This document shows, piece after piece, positions 54,495-63,830 of a stretch of DNA of 64,000 nucleotides. Position 1 is the stretch's first letter. The number at the start of each line of letters is the position of its first letter. The DNA is taken from positions 417,574 through 481,573 of the forward strand of contig NZ_BLVO01000013.1 in assembly GCF_013340285.1 (NCBI RefSeq), written 5' to 3'. The translations under genes were made by a program, and so were the position numbers. Below the pieces are notes generated by a model. It searched no databases and had not been told where the DNA came from. It saw only the letters and a list, made by a program, of their open reading frames with translations. This stretch comes from Desulfovibrio subterraneus. GTDB taxonomy: Bacteria; Desulfobacterota; Desulfovibrionia; Desulfovibrionales; Desulfovibrionaceae.

Positions 54495-55613
54495 ATGATC
54501 AATCTTGAGCGTAGAGAATTGTTGAAATTGGGCGCGGTTGCGGGGGCACTCGCCCTTGTCGGAACCAGACCGCTTGCTGCAGGTGCTGCACCGTCCAGAA
54601 TATCCCTTGAAGCGCTGCGGGAAATGAGCCCCGTGCAGATGGCAGAGGCCTCCGGCCCTGCCATGGCCTCGTGGGAAAGCGTGCGCAGTCAGGCTGCGGA
54701 AATCCGTAACCCCGCACTTCGCCGACAGGTGACTGCCATTCTTGAGAATCCTGCGCCCACCCTCATGAAGCGCATCGGCGCTTCGGAAAAGAAGTCCATT
54801 CACAAGGAACTGGTTGCCGAAAAACTCCTCGAGGGCGTGAGCGAGCAGGACTTTCTGCCGCCGGTCAAGGATGCTTCCAAGGCCAGCCAGCCGTTTTACG
54901 CGGCTCCCGGCAGCGGGTACCAGAGCCACCATGCCTATCCCGGCGGACTGGCCACGCATACGGACCTGAACGTGCGCGTATCCAAGGCACTGGCCGACGG
55001 CTACCTTGATGTGTATGGCTACGGGCTGGACCGCGACGTGGTCATTGCTTCCCAGTTGCTTCACGATCTGCACAAACCGTGGGTTTTTCAGTGGCAGGCA
55101 AACGGCGAGTCGCGCACGGAATTGAAGCTGGCCGGAACCGGCGAGCACCACACGCTCGGTGTTGCCGAATCCATTGCCAGAGGGCTGCCTGCCGATGTCA
55201 TTGTTGCGCAGGCCTGTGCGCACAACCACCCCCGCACGCCGGAAGATGAGGTGCAGGTGGTGGGCTGGCTGAAGGCGGCTGCCATTCTCAACGGCATAGA
55301 CCCCGTGCAGTACGGCCTGCTTGAAAAGGGCGGCAAGACTCTGCCCCTGCCCAGACGGCAGGAAGGGTTTGTCTGCCATCTCGGCGACCATGACTGGGTG
55401 CTTACCGTTCCGGCTGCACAGTGGATCATTCCTGTCGTGCAGACCATTGCTCAGCGCGATTACGGCATCAAGGCTGATGATGCGGCCATGTTCAACAGGT
55501 TCCGCAACTATGTGTTCTCTCAGGTGTCGATCATGTCTCTTTACGAGACCTACGCCGCCAGGGGAGAAGCAGAGCTGACCCGCGTGGTGCACGGCCAGGT
55601 GCAGCGGGCTTAA
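54495..55613 (+). CDS. Twin-arginine-signal HD-superfamily protein
   Basis: Protein of 372 residues. The N-terminus MINLERRELLKLGAVAGALA is a Tat-type signal (RRELLK then a hydrophobic stretch), so the folded protein is probably exported with its cofactor. The body shows histidine/aspartate spacing like HD hydrolases: GYQSHHAYPGGLATHTDLNV (about 140), SQLLHDLHKPWVFQW (about 183), GTGEHHTLG (about 215) and CAHNHPRTPEDE (about 240). Substrate unknown. An exported HD protein is uncommon. AAGG lies upstream of the ATG. A terminator follows. Confidence 0.78.
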   Translation: MINLERRELLKLGAVAGALALVGTRPLAAGAAPSRISLEALREMSPVQMAEASGPAMASWESVRSQAAEIRNPALRRQVTAILENPAPTLMKRIGASEKKSIHKELVAEKLLEGVSEQDFLPPVKDASKASQPFYAAPGSGYQSHHAYPGGLATHTDLNVRVSKALADGYLDVYGYGLDRDVVIASQLLHDLHKPWVFQWQANGESRTELKLAGTGEHHTLGVAESIARGLPADVIVAQACAHNHPRTPEDEVQVVGWLKAAAILNGIDPVQYGLLEKGGKTLPLPRRQEGFVCHLGDHDWVLTVPAAQWIIPVVQTIAQRDYGIKADDAAMFNRFRNYVFSQVSIMSLYETYAARGEAELTRVVHGQVQRA

Positions 55614-55635
55614 ACAGTTCCTACATGCAAAAAAT

Positions 55636-55664
55636 GAAGGCCCGCTTGCTGGAGCGGGCCTTTC
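55636..55664 (+). terminator. Terminator after the Tat-signal HD gene
   Basis: Stem AAGGCCCGCT / AGCGGGCCTT followed by TCTGC. Confidence 0.75.
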
Positions 55665-55748
55665 TGCGTGGTGCGGGTGGAGTATCGGATACTAGCCGCA
55701 CCTGGGTGACTGGGCGCAGTGTGCGCATGGAGCGGGTTTTCCTTCCCG

Positions 55749-56657
55749 TCATGCAAAGTCGTGGCGTCGTGCCGCCATTGCGGCGGGTGGCTGGCCAGTC
55801 GGGCCGGTCGGATCGGTCATTGCGCTCAGCGTATGGTTGGCCAGAAGGGCCATGGCGTCCTGAGGCAGCGGGATGATGCCGCGGGGGAACGATTCCACGC
55901 TATGGCCTGACAGTACGAGCGATGCCCATTTGCGCACGGAAATATGAAACAGGGCAGGATTGTCGACTACGATGCGAACCTTGGACATACGATCGTTTTC
56001 CACGGCTTGGGACGTGAAGCTTGCCCCGTGCTTCCAGTACGTGAAAAGGGCAGATTCTATCCGCCCGAACCGGAAGCCCGCAGCCGCAGCCTGCACCCAG
56101 AAATCCCAGTCCTCATACATGGTATCACGGCGAAACCCTTGACTATTCTCCCAAACCTTGCGGCGGAAGACAGCCGGAGACGTAACCACGTTCTGCCATG
56201 AAAGCAGATGGGGAGTGGTACAGGGCAGCAGAATGGTCTGCGGAGGTATGTGCCCGTCTTCGTGAACGATCTTCTGAGCCGTGTAGACAAGGTCCACGGA
56301 GGGACGATAGTCCAGCATCTCCCGACAGGCCCGAAGAAATTCCGCATCGATCAGATCGTCCGCATCCATGGCGAACAAGAGGGCGCCCTTGGCTCTGGCA
56401 AGCCCCTTGTTGCGCACCGGAGCAGGGTGCCCTTTGCCACCGGCATGCAGCAGCATGAACCGGGCACAGTTGAGTTCCTTGCCCAGCGCCTCTGCGGTGG
56501 GAACGGAATCGTCCGTACTGCCGTCATCCACCAGAATTATTTCAGTATCGTCCAGAGGATGCGTCTGCCGGTTGAGCGCATCAAAAAGACGGGGCAAATA
56601 TGACCCGTAGTTGTGGTTGGTTATGATGATGCTCAGGCTGACATGTGGCGCATTCAT
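55749..56657 (-). CDS. Family 2 glycosyltransferase
   Basis: Protein of 302 residues with the GT-A fold. It begins VSLSIIITNHNYGSYLPR, then has ILVDDGSTDDS (about 40), the DxD-type AMDADDLIDAEFL (about 95) and the acceptor-side EDWDFWVQAAAAG (about 180). It transfers a sugar from a nucleotide-sugar to a surface glycan; donor and acceptor are unknown. The start at MNAPHV has TAGGAAAC just upstream. The C-terminal 70 residues look partly disordered. Monocistronic. Confidence 0.9.
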   Translation of the reverse strand: MNAPHVSLSIIITNHNYGSYLPRLFDALNRQTHPLDDTEIILVDDGSTDDSVPTAEALGKELNCARFMLLHAGGKGHPAPVRNKGLARAKGALLFAMDADDLIDAEFLRACREMLDYRPSVDLVYTAQKIVHEDGHIPPQTILLPCTTPHLLSWQNVVTSPAVFRRKVWENSQGFRRDTMYEDWDFWVQAAAAGFRFGRIESALFTYWKHGASFTSQAVENDRMSKVRIVVDNPALFHISVRKWASLVLSGHSVESFPRGIIPLPQDAMALLANHTLSAMTDPTGPTGQPPAAMAARRHDFA

Positions 56658-57027
56658 GTTTCCTATATCGGTTGTGTAAGAGGGGCCGATAGGGGAACTT
56701 TGCCCCGAACGGATTATTATCATCCGCTTTCTGGCAGGGCCGTGCGGTTTTGCCCGCTGCTTCAGGTCGAAGCCGCGAAGAGGAAAGGTGGTTGTGACTT
56801 CCCGTCTGTGTATTCACATGATTGCCTGTTCACGATGCGCCGGTTGGTGAAGCAGCAGGAACGACTGTTCTGTCTGTTTTCCTGCTGCGGCAACGTTCTC
56901 AAGTAGCTGATGAGGCGATTCCTGCTATTGTCTTTATCGGCTGGCTGTATATACTTATAGGAATTGCAAAGAGTTTTGTAACAGGTCCCCTGTTTGATCC
57001 CTTCCGACCCCGCAAGGAGCGTTTCCG
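56658..57027. other. 370-base intergenic region with the nfeD promoter
   Basis: No gene seen. It holds the promoter candidate at 56928-56955 and is otherwise featureless. Confidence 0.55.
56928..56955 (+). promoter_or_regulatory. Sigma-70-like promoter upstream of the NfeD gene
   Basis: TTGTCT, 16-base spacer, TATACT, 73 bases before the start codon. Confidence 0.5.
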
Positions 57028-57492
57028 ATGCCTGAATTCCTTTCGCCGTGGCTTATCTGGTTTCTGGCCGGTGTGATCATCATGCTGGCCGAACTGGGAA
57101 TCCCGGGATTCGTCATAATATTCTTCGGCGTCGGTTGTTGGGCCGCAGCGCTTACGGCTGTGTGGTTCCCCGGCGCCCTTACTGCCCAGATTGCCGTGTT
57201 CATGCTGGTTTCGCTGATTTCGCTGCTCACGTTGCGCAAGGCCGCAGTGCGCATTTTTGTGGGCCGCAGCGAAGGTGCCTCTGATGAGGATACCGGCAAT
57301 GTCCCCGTGGGGGCTCACGTCATTGTGGAACAGGAGATTCTTCCCGGCAGAGAGGGCAGGGTGCGCTTTCGTGGCACACTCTGGTCCGCTGTTGCCGAGG
57401 AGCCTTTGAAAGTCGGTGCCGAGGCGCAGATTTCGGGCGTGGATAAAGCCAACAAGGCATGTCTGCGCGTGGTACCTGTCCGTCAGGAATAA
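57028..57492 (+). CDS. NfeD-like membrane protein
   Basis: Protein of 154 residues. Membrane helices lie at about 5-25, 27-48 and 52-68, followed by a C-terminal OB-fold domain (about 85-150: VPVGAHVIVEQEILPGREGRVRFRGTLWSAVA). NfeD proteins partner SPFH/stomatin proteins in membrane microdomains; the adjacent SPFH gene supports this. AAGGAG precedes the ATG. Confidence 0.9.
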   Translation: MPEFLSPWLIWFLAGVIIMLAELGIPGFVIIFFGVGCWAAALTAVWFPGALTAQIAVFMLVSLISLLTLRKAAVRIFVGRSEGASDEDTGNVPVGAHVIVEQEILPGREGRVRFRGTLWSAVAEEPLKVGAEAQISGVDKANKACLRVVPVRQE

Positions 57493-57627
57493 TGCACACT
57501 CTGTGGCGGACTGTGTCTGCCACAAGACGGACGGTGCGCGAACGAAGCCTGCACCATGATACTTTCGTCATCCCCCCAGCCGGTCCCGTAGCGGCTGTCA
57601 CACATAACACCAAACGGAGAATACCCG

Positions 57628-58557
57628 ATGCTGAGTCCTGCAGCCATAGCCCTTATTGCCTTAGCGGTGTTGCTGGTCGTCGTCCTTATTAAAGGAGCGG
57701 TCATCGTGCCGCAGAAAACGGCAGCCATTATGGAACGTCTCGGCAAGTACAGCCGTACCCTTGAAGCGGGTTTTCACGTGCTTATCCCGTTCGTGGATCG
57801 CATCGCCTACTCCTTCAGCCTGAAGGAAGAGGTGATTGATGTGCCTGCGCAGATCTGCATTACCAAGGATAACGTCAGCGTTGAGGTTGACGGCATCATC
57901 TATCTTGAGGTGCAGGACGCTTTTAAATCGGCTTACGGCATAGACAATTATCTGCGTGCCGCATCGCAGCTCGCACAGACCACGCTGCGTTCCGCCATCG
58001 GCAAGATCGATCTCGACAAGACCTTTGAGGAGCGCGAAAAGATCAACAACGAGGTCATAGACGCCATTGACCAGGCGGCAATGACCTGGGGCGTGAAGGT
58101 GCTGCGTTACGAGATCAAGGACATAACGCCGCCCCTGTCCGTGAAGGAAGCCATGGAAGCCCAGATGACGGCGGAACGTCAGAAGCGCGCCAATATTGCC
58201 ACATCCGAGGGGCTGCGTCAGAGCATGATCAACCAGTCCGAAGGTGAGAAGCAGAAGCAGATAAACGAAGCAGAAGGCAAGGCCGCGCAGGTGCGACTGG
58301 TTGCCGAGGCCGATGCCAAGCGTATTGAACTGGTTGCCGGGGCAACTGCGCAGGGTATTCTTCTGGTGGCGGATGCCGTCAAATCCGACGGTGGTATAGA
58401 GGCACTGAACATGCGCCTTGCCGAACAGTACATCAGGGAATTTGGTAACCTTGCCAAGGAAACCAATACCGTGCTCATGCCTGCGAACGTTGCAGACGTG
58501 GCGGGTGTTATTGCCACTGCCATGTCCACGGTAAAGGAAGTGAAAGGCGGAATGTAG
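57628..58557 (+). CDS. SPFH/band-7 (stomatin-like, QmcA-type) protein
   Basis: Protein of 309 residues. One N-terminal membrane helix (about 5-22) precedes the band-7 domain (VPQKTAAIMERLGKYSRTLEAGFHVLIPF), with the signature IDNYLRAASQLAQTTLRSAIG and an oligomerising coiled coil (about 180-240: QMTAERQKRANIATSEG). It forms membrane scaffolds with the NfeD partner encoded 135 bases upstream. A terminator follows 36 bases after the stop. Confidence 0.92.
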   Translation: MLSPAAIALIALAVLLVVVLIKGAVIVPQKTAAIMERLGKYSRTLEAGFHVLIPFVDRIAYSFSLKEEVIDVPAQICITKDNVSVEVDGIIYLEVQDAFKSAYGIDNYLRAASQLAQTTLRSAIGKIDLDKTFEEREKINNEVIDAIDQAAMTWGVKVLRYEIKDITPPLSVKEAMEAQMTAERQKRANIATSEGLRQSMINQSEGEKQKQINEAEGKAAQVRLVAEADAKRIELVAGATAQGILLVADAVKSDGGIEALNMRLAEQYIREFGNLAKETNTVLMPANVADVAGVIATAMSTVKEVKGGM

Positions 58558-58593
58558 ATGGCGTAGTTCCAGCGCCTGTCAGTGAAGATGAAA

Positions 58594-58630
58594 ACGGCCG
58601 GAAGCGTTCTGCTTCCGGCCTTTTTATTTT
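58594..58630 (+). terminator. Terminator of the NfeD/SPFH genes
   Basis: Perfect 10-bp stem GGCCGGAAGC / GCTTCCGGCC followed by five Ts. It also sits 20 bases past the minus-strand kinase gene. Confidence 0.9.
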
Positions 58631-58647
58631 GGATGCGGCAGCCGGAC

Positions 58648-61212
58648 TCAGTTGTCCAGCACTTCCCGGACAATGCGGGAAAATTCGGCCAGTTCAAAGG
58701 GTTTGAGCATGATCTTGCGTATGCCGTGCTGTCCCTCGCGGATGGAGCGCAGCACCTCCGAGTAGCCGGTGCAGAGGATGACCGGCAGGTCGGGGCGTAT
58801 GGCATACACAGCTTCTGCCAGTTTGGCCCCCGTGAGGCCGGGCATGGTCTGGTCCGTGACGATCAGGTCAAAGGCATCCGGCGTGGAGGCAACAGCCTTC
58901 AGCGCGGTGCGGCTGTCGGTGAGCCCCGTGACCTTGTAGCCGAGATCTTCAAGAAGCTGGGTGTTTATGGCCACAAGGTCTTCCTCGTCGTCCACCAGCA
59001 AGATGCGTCCCTGACCCGTAACGGCTGCTTCCTCTTCTCCCGCTTCTTCCTGCTTTGCCTTTCCGGCAAGGGGCAGAAGCAGGGTGAAGGTGGCACCTTC
59101 TCCCAGTTCGCTGCGGGCCGTGATTTCGCCGCCCATGCTGCCCACGATGCCGTGCACCATGGCAAGGCCCATGCCCGTGCCTTCGCCCTGCGGCTTGGTG
59201 GTGAAGAAGGGGTCGAAAATACGGTTCAGCAGTTCAGAGGGAACACCGCAGCCGGAGTCGGCCACCTCAAGCTGTATGTATCTGCCGGGGTGCAGCTGGC
59301 TGGTGGGGGCAATATCCCGCTCGGCCAGGTCGCGGTAACGGGTGCTCACCTGCAGCACGCCGCCTGATTCACGCATGGCATAGGCCGCGTTGGTGCCAAG
59401 GTTCATGATGATCTGGTGAATCTGGCTGGGGTCGGCCATGAGGGTGCCGTTTGCCTGCAGGTCCGCCTCTATGGTGATGGTGGAGGGCAGAGAGGTGCGC
59501 AGCAGGTTGAGCACTTCGTGGATGAGCGGTTCCAGCTCCACGCGGCGGCGTTCCGGTTCGCGGCGGCGCGAGAACACCAGAATCTGGTTCACCATTTCGC
59601 GCGCCCGCGCGGCGACCTTGCGGATACGGTCAAGATTGCTCGCGGCGCGGCTCTCTGCGGGCACCGAGGGCTGGGCGAGCTCGGCGTACCCGGATATGGC
59701 GGCAATGATGTTGTTGAAGTCGTGGGCTATGCCCCCTGCGAGGGTGCCGAGTTCCTCCATCTTCTGGCTCTGGCGCATGCGGGTTTCCATGCGCAGCTTT
59801 TCGGTGATGTCTCGCACCACTTCCACAATATTGATGACCTTGCCCTCGTCGTCGAGCACGGGGGTGATGGAAAGGTCGCCTTCAAGCAATGAGCCGTTCT
59901 TGCGCTTGTAGGTGGTCTGGCCGCGCCATACCTCGCCTTTGCCTATGTTGTCCCATATGTGGCGGTAGAACTCTTCATTATGCTTGTCGCTGCGGACCAT
60001 GGCAATGTGCTTGCCCTTGAGTTCAGTTTCCGAATAGCCGGTCATGGCCTGAAACGAGGGGTTGGTGTATTCCACGTATCCCTGTGTATCCAGAATGAAT
60101 ATGCCGTCTTCGGTCTGCTCCATGGCGGCCAGCATGCGCATGCGGTCCTTGAGCTCCTTCTTGAGCTCCTCGGTGCGCTGCTGCACCCGCCGTTGCAGGG
60201 TGCGGTTCCACATGATGATGGAAACAAAGGTCAGCACCACGAAGAGCACGCCGCCTGCCATGTAGAACCAGAAACGCTTGTTCTGCAGGAAGAAGGATAT
60301 GTAGTTCTGATCGAGCCGTACCCAGCGCCTGTAGATGGTGCTCTGCTCGGCCGGGGTTATGGTATCCAGCCCTTTTTGCATGATACGCGCAAGAATGGGC
60401 CAGTCTGAGCGCACGGCAATGCGGTTGTAGATGGCAAATTCCGTATGTCCGGCCACGCGCAGGTTGGTTATGCCCTTGTCTTCAATGAAGTAGCTGGCCT
60501 GCGGCAACGAGATGATGGTTGCATCAATCTCGTCAAACGAGACGTGCAGCAGGGCGGCAAGGTAGTTGTAAACCGGCTGTATGTGTATGTCCGGATAATA
60601 TTTGTGGATGTAGTCTATTACCGCATATTCCTTGGGCAGCGCCAGTTCCATGCCCTTGTCGCGCATGGTTTCCAGCGTGAGGAATTCCTTCTGGCTCTTG
60701 TTGACCAGAATGACGGTGGGCAGCTCAAGATATGGCTTGGTGAACTGCATGTAATCTATGCGTGCGGGGTTGCCTGCAAAACCGGCGATCATGTCTATCT
60801 CGCGGTTTTTTGCCATTTCGAGGAGCTGGTTCATGTTGTCCGGCTCGACGAGCTTGAACTTCACGTGCAGGCGTTCTTCCAGCAGGTGCATGTAGTCGGC
60901 CACCATACCGAGATATTCGCCATGTTCGTCCAGATACTCAAGCGGACGGGATGCGGGCGTGGCAGCCACGACAATGGGCTTGTTGTGCTCGGTCAGCCAC
61001 ACACGCTCCTCGAAGTTGAGCGGGTCCTTCCATATCTGCCGCAGCGGCAGAAGGTTGAAGGCAGACGCCGCGATAAACAGGATGACGAGAACGGCAAAGC
61101 CGAAGCCCCAGAGCTGGCCGGGCAGTCGTTTGAGGATGCCTTGCCTGCGCTGGCTCCTGCCGTTTCGGTTTTTCCCGTTCCGCGGTGTATTTGGCGGGGT
61201 GGTGTTGGACAT
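58648..61212 (-). CDS. Hybrid sensor histidine kinase with periplasmic ligand-binding domain
   Basis: Protein of 854 residues. In order: N-terminal helix (about 36-55); a periplasmic SBP_bac_3-like ligand-binding domain (about 70-300: PIVVAATPASRPLEYLDEHGEYLGMVADYMHLLEERL); a second helix (about 312-336); a PAS domain (about 370-480); a histidine kinase core with H-box LAGGIAHDFNNIIAAISGY and ATP-binding boxes (GTNAAYAM, DSGCGVP, GTGMGLAMVHG); and a C-terminal REC domain (LLVDDEED...IVTDQTMPG). The ligand is probably an amino-acid-like solute. GGAGG precedes the ATG at 61212. It is divergent from the response regulator gene. Confidence 0.93.
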   Translation of the reverse strand: MSNTTPPNTPRNGKNRNGRSQRRQGILKRLPGQLWGFGFAVLVILFIAASAFNLLPLRQIWKDPLNFEERVWLTEHNKPIVVAATPASRPLEYLDEHGEYLGMVADYMHLLEERLHVKFKLVEPDNMNQLLEMAKNREIDMIAGFAGNPARIDYMQFTKPYLELPTVILVNKSQKEFLTLETMRDKGMELALPKEYAVIDYIHKYYPDIHIQPVYNYLAALLHVSFDEIDATIISLPQASYFIEDKGITNLRVAGHTEFAIYNRIAVRSDWPILARIMQKGLDTITPAEQSTIYRRWVRLDQNYISFFLQNKRFWFYMAGGVLFVVLTFVSIIMWNRTLQRRVQQRTEELKKELKDRMRMLAAMEQTEDGIFILDTQGYVEYTNPSFQAMTGYSETELKGKHIAMVRSDKHNEEFYRHIWDNIGKGEVWRGQTTYKRKNGSLLEGDLSITPVLDDEGKVINIVEVVRDITEKLRMETRMRQSQKMEELGTLAGGIAHDFNNIIAAISGYAELAQPSVPAESRAASNLDRIRKVAARAREMVNQILVFSRRREPERRRVELEPLIHEVLNLLRTSLPSTITIEADLQANGTLMADPSQIHQIIMNLGTNAAYAMRESGGVLQVSTRYRDLAERDIAPTSQLHPGRYIQLEVADSGCGVPSELLNRIFDPFFTTKPQGEGTGMGLAMVHGIVGSMGGEITARSELGEGATFTLLLPLAGKAKQEEAGEEEAAVTGQGRILLVDDEEDLVAINTQLLEDLGYKVTGLTDSRTALKAVASTPDAFDLIVTDQTMPGLTGAKLAEAVYAIRPDLPVILCTGYSEVLRSIREGQHGIRKIMLKPFELAEFSRIVREVLDN

Positions 61213-61282
61213 GCTTCCTCCACAGGTAAGTACAATACTCTGTTGCATGAAGCTTGCCAATGTCCGAAATTGTTTGTGCAAT

Positions 61283-61293
61283 CAGTCATGACT
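61283..61293. promoter_or_regulatory. CAGTCATGACT element near the kinase gene
   Basis: CAGTCATGACT, 71 bases upstream of the kinase start and one base short of the perfect palindrome seen at 61584. Confidence 0.4.
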
Positions 61294-61583
61294 TGTAAAG
61301 GCGCAGCGTGGGCGGGCATGGGAAGTTGCGGGGATAAATTGTCGATGTTCCGAAAAAGTGAACATTGGCATGCTGCCTGTATTTTCAATGCCATGCGGCA
61401 TTTCGGGAGGCAATTCCGGCTTTGCTGCGGGTTGATTGTCTGGTCCGTATGGTGCATTGAGCTAGGCACACGAACGGCAACAGCGTATTCTGCCCGAAAA
61501 TGCCGAGATGCCAGTCATGCCATTCAGACCATTCCCGGCGGGCGCGCTAGTCACGCCGGCAGCACCTGCCGTAAAGGGCAAAC

Positions 61584-61595
61584 CAGTCATGACTG
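61584..61595. promoter_or_regulatory. Palindrome CAGTCATGACTG near the response regulator gene
   Basis: Perfect 12-base palindrome about 47 bases upstream of the regulator start. A half-match CAGTCATG lies at 61512-61519. It is a plausible dimer-binding operator. Confidence 0.45.
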
Positions 61596-61641
61596 TCACG
61601 CCAGATAAGCCAGAGACGATAATGATGATGGAGACGACATA

Positions 61642-63273
61642 ATGGCCCGTATCCTGATAATCGACGATGACCCGGACATCAGCACCATCATAGCCCAGCT
61701 GGCGGAAGACGCAGGGCATGCTCCCTATACGGCGGGAACCTTGGGAGATGGGCTGCGCAGGCTGCATTCCACCCCCATTGATCTGGTGTTTCTCGACGTG
61801 CGTCTGCCCGACGGCAGGGGAATAGATGCCCTTGCGGATATCCGAAAATCGGAAGGGCAGCCCGATGTCATCATCATTACCGGCCTTGGTGATCCCGACG
61901 GGGCGGAACTGGCCATCCAGAACGGGGCATGGGACTACATCGAAAAGGGCAGCACCCTCAAGCAGATTGCCTTTTCCATGGACCGGGCGCTCAAATACCG
62001 CGAACGGCACAGGCCGGGTGAGTCGCGTTCCCTGAAACGGGACAAGCTGGTGGGGGACAGTCCCGCCGTGCATGCCGTGCTGGATAATCTTGTTGTGGCC
62101 GCCACGGGTGAAGCCAGCGTGCTCATCACAGGTGAGACGGGTACCGGCAAGGAAGTGGTGGCCCGCACTGTGCACGAGAACAGCAACAGGGCCTCCGGCC
62201 CCTTTGTGGTGCTCGACTGCGCCTCCATTCCCGCCAATCTGGTTGAAGGCGAGCTGTTCGGCCATGTAAAAGGCTCGTTTACCGGTGCCACAGCCTCGCG
62301 GCAGGGGGTAGTGGGGCAGGCCGACGGTGGCACCCTGTTCCTTGATGAAGTGGGCGAACTGCCGCTTGCCATGCAGGGGGCCTTTCTGCGTGTGCTGCAG
62401 GAAAAGCGTTATCGTCCGGTGGGCTCCACCCGCGAGCTTGTCAGTGATTTCAGGCTGGTAGCAGCCACCAACCGCGACCTTGAATCCATGTGCCGTGCCG
62501 GAACCTTCCGGACGGATCTCTTTTACCGGCTCAAATCCTGCGCCATACTCGTGCCTCCGTTGCGGCAGCGGCTTGAGGATGTTCCGGCCCTTGCACGCCA
62601 CCATCTGGATGGCATCTGCGCTCGCTACGGCTGGCAGCCCAAGCAGCTTTCAGAAGAACTGCTTTCGCTGCTCATGCATTACGAATGGCCCGGTAACGTG
62701 CGCGAATTGGTGCAGACGCTGGAGCGCACGGCGGTTTTTGCGGCAGATGAAGAGACCATTTATCCCGAGCATCTTCCTGTGGACATTCGCGCCCGTGCAG
62801 CCGGACGCATGGTGCAGCGCACCTGTTCCCTTGAGAGCAGCGTGGCAGAAATGCCGCAGGCTCAGGACGTTGTGCCGGAACAGGCCGGAACGGATGTCCG
62901 AGGAGCGGCGGTGGTTTCTTCGGCGGATGTATTGGGGGATGTGTTGGGGGATGTTCCGGCGGTATCACCGTCTGCATCTCCGGCTGACTCCACGGGAACT
63001 GCGGTGGAGTCCGCAGGGCAAGAGGTGGCGTCCGAGCCGGATTTCGTGTCCCGCTATTTGGAAACGGGTGGGGAGACAGGAGCGGGACGCAGGGGGACTA
63101 TTCCCCGATTCAAGGAATTCCGCACCGCCTGCATAGATCATATCGAAAAGGCCTATCTTGAGCGCCTTCTGGATGTCGCAGACGGTTCCATTAAGGATGC
63201 CTGCAGGTTGTCCGGCCTTTCCCGCACCCGACTGTATGTGCTGATGAAGTCGCACGGGGTGGTGCGCGAGTAG
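61642..63273 (+). CDS. Sigma-54-dependent response regulator (NtrC family)
   Basis: Protein of 543 residues. The REC domain (about 1-120) has ILIIDDDPDI and the phospho-Asp in LVFLDVRLPDG (about 54). The AAA+ domain (about 130-370) has Walker A GETGTGKE, GSFTGA in place of the usual GAFTGA sigma-54 contact loop, Walker B GTLFLDEVGELP and R-fingers. A long Ala/Asp/Val/Ser-rich linker (about 400-480) leads to a Fis-type helix-turn-helix (IKDACRLSGLSRTRLYVLMKSHG). It activates sigma-54 promoters, presumably under the divergent kinase. No clear ribosome site is present. Confidence 0.93.
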   Translation: MARILIIDDDPDISTIIAQLAEDAGHAPYTAGTLGDGLRRLHSTPIDLVFLDVRLPDGRGIDALADIRKSEGQPDVIIITGLGDPDGAELAIQNGAWDYIEKGSTLKQIAFSMDRALKYRERHRPGESRSLKRDKLVGDSPAVHAVLDNLVVAATGEASVLITGETGTGKEVVARTVHENSNRASGPFVVLDCASIPANLVEGELFGHVKGSFTGATASRQGVVGQADGGTLFLDEVGELPLAMQGAFLRVLQEKRYRPVGSTRELVSDFRLVAATNRDLESMCRAGTFRTDLFYRLKSCAILVPPLRQRLEDVPALARHHLDGICARYGWQPKQLSEELLSLLMHYEWPGNVRELVQTLERTAVFAADEETIYPEHLPVDIRARAAGRMVQRTCSLESSVAEMPQAQDVVPEQAGTDVRGAAVVSSADVLGDVLGDVPAVSPSASPADSTGTAVESAGQEVASEPDFVSRYLETGGETGAGRRGTIPRFKEFRTACIDHIEKAYLERLLDVADGSIKDACRLSGLSRTRLYVLMKSHGVVRE

Positions 63274-63317
63274 CTGCCCTGTGACCACTTGTACCTCACA
63301 CAAAAGAGAGGAGTGTG

Positions 63318-63818
63318 ATGGATTTTCTGCAGACCGCTGCTGAGTGGGCCTGGGCCCGCCATCATAACGTGCTTAGTTGGTATATCCGGCCGTTATTTCT
63401 TATTCCATTTTGCTATTTTGCGTACCGTCGTTCACTTGTCGGAATCTTCGCCACTCTGTTTGCCCTGCTGACGAGCATGTTCTGGTTTTCTGTTCCCGAA
63501 CATGTTGCCCCTGCCGTACTTACGGCACTGCAGGCAGAAAAGGACTATCTGCTCGGTCCTTGGGCGGCATGGAAGGTGGCTATTGCGCTACTGGTTCCCC
63601 TGTCTCTGGCTGGGTTGGCTGCAGCCTTCTGGAAACGTTCCTTCATGATCGGCGTGATTGTCATAAACGCCATAGCCGTGCTCAAGCTTGTCTGGACTTT
63701 CGGATTTCTGGGCAGTGAGGCCGGTTTTGCCCTTCTTGTTCCGGCCCTGACAGGACTCGCGATCTGCAATGCGGTGGTTATATGGTGGCTGCGCAGGCGC
63801 AAGGAACAACACCAGTAG
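63318..63818 (+). CDS. Small integral membrane protein
   Basis: Protein of 166 residues with about four to five hydrophobic helices (about 20-35, 38-58, 84-104, 110-127, 132-155). The C-terminus is basic (WLRRRKEQHQ). No family recognised. GAGAGGAG precedes the ATG. It lies 44 bases after the regulator gene, possibly in the same transcript. Confidence 0.75.
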   Translation: MDFLQTAAEWAWARHHNVLSWYIRPLFLIPFCYFAYRRSLVGIFATLFALLTSMFWFSVPEHVAPAVLTALQAEKDYLLGPWAAWKVAIALLVPLSLAGLAAAFWKRSFMIGVIVINAIAVLKLVWTFGFLGSEAGFALLVPALTGLAICNAVVIWWLRRRKEQHQ

Positions 63819-63830
63819 TTACTTTTCGGC

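Larger units (their letters stand above)
61213..61641. other. 429-base divergent control region between the two-component genes
   Basis: No gene seen. It holds the CAGTCATGAC repeats near both ends (61283, 61512, 61584) and presumably both promoters. Confidence 0.6.

Noticed and set aside
61360-61400. Sigma-54 promoter (TTGGCATGCTGCC) upstream of the response regulator
   Set aside because: The GG and GC doublets do not have the required spacing.
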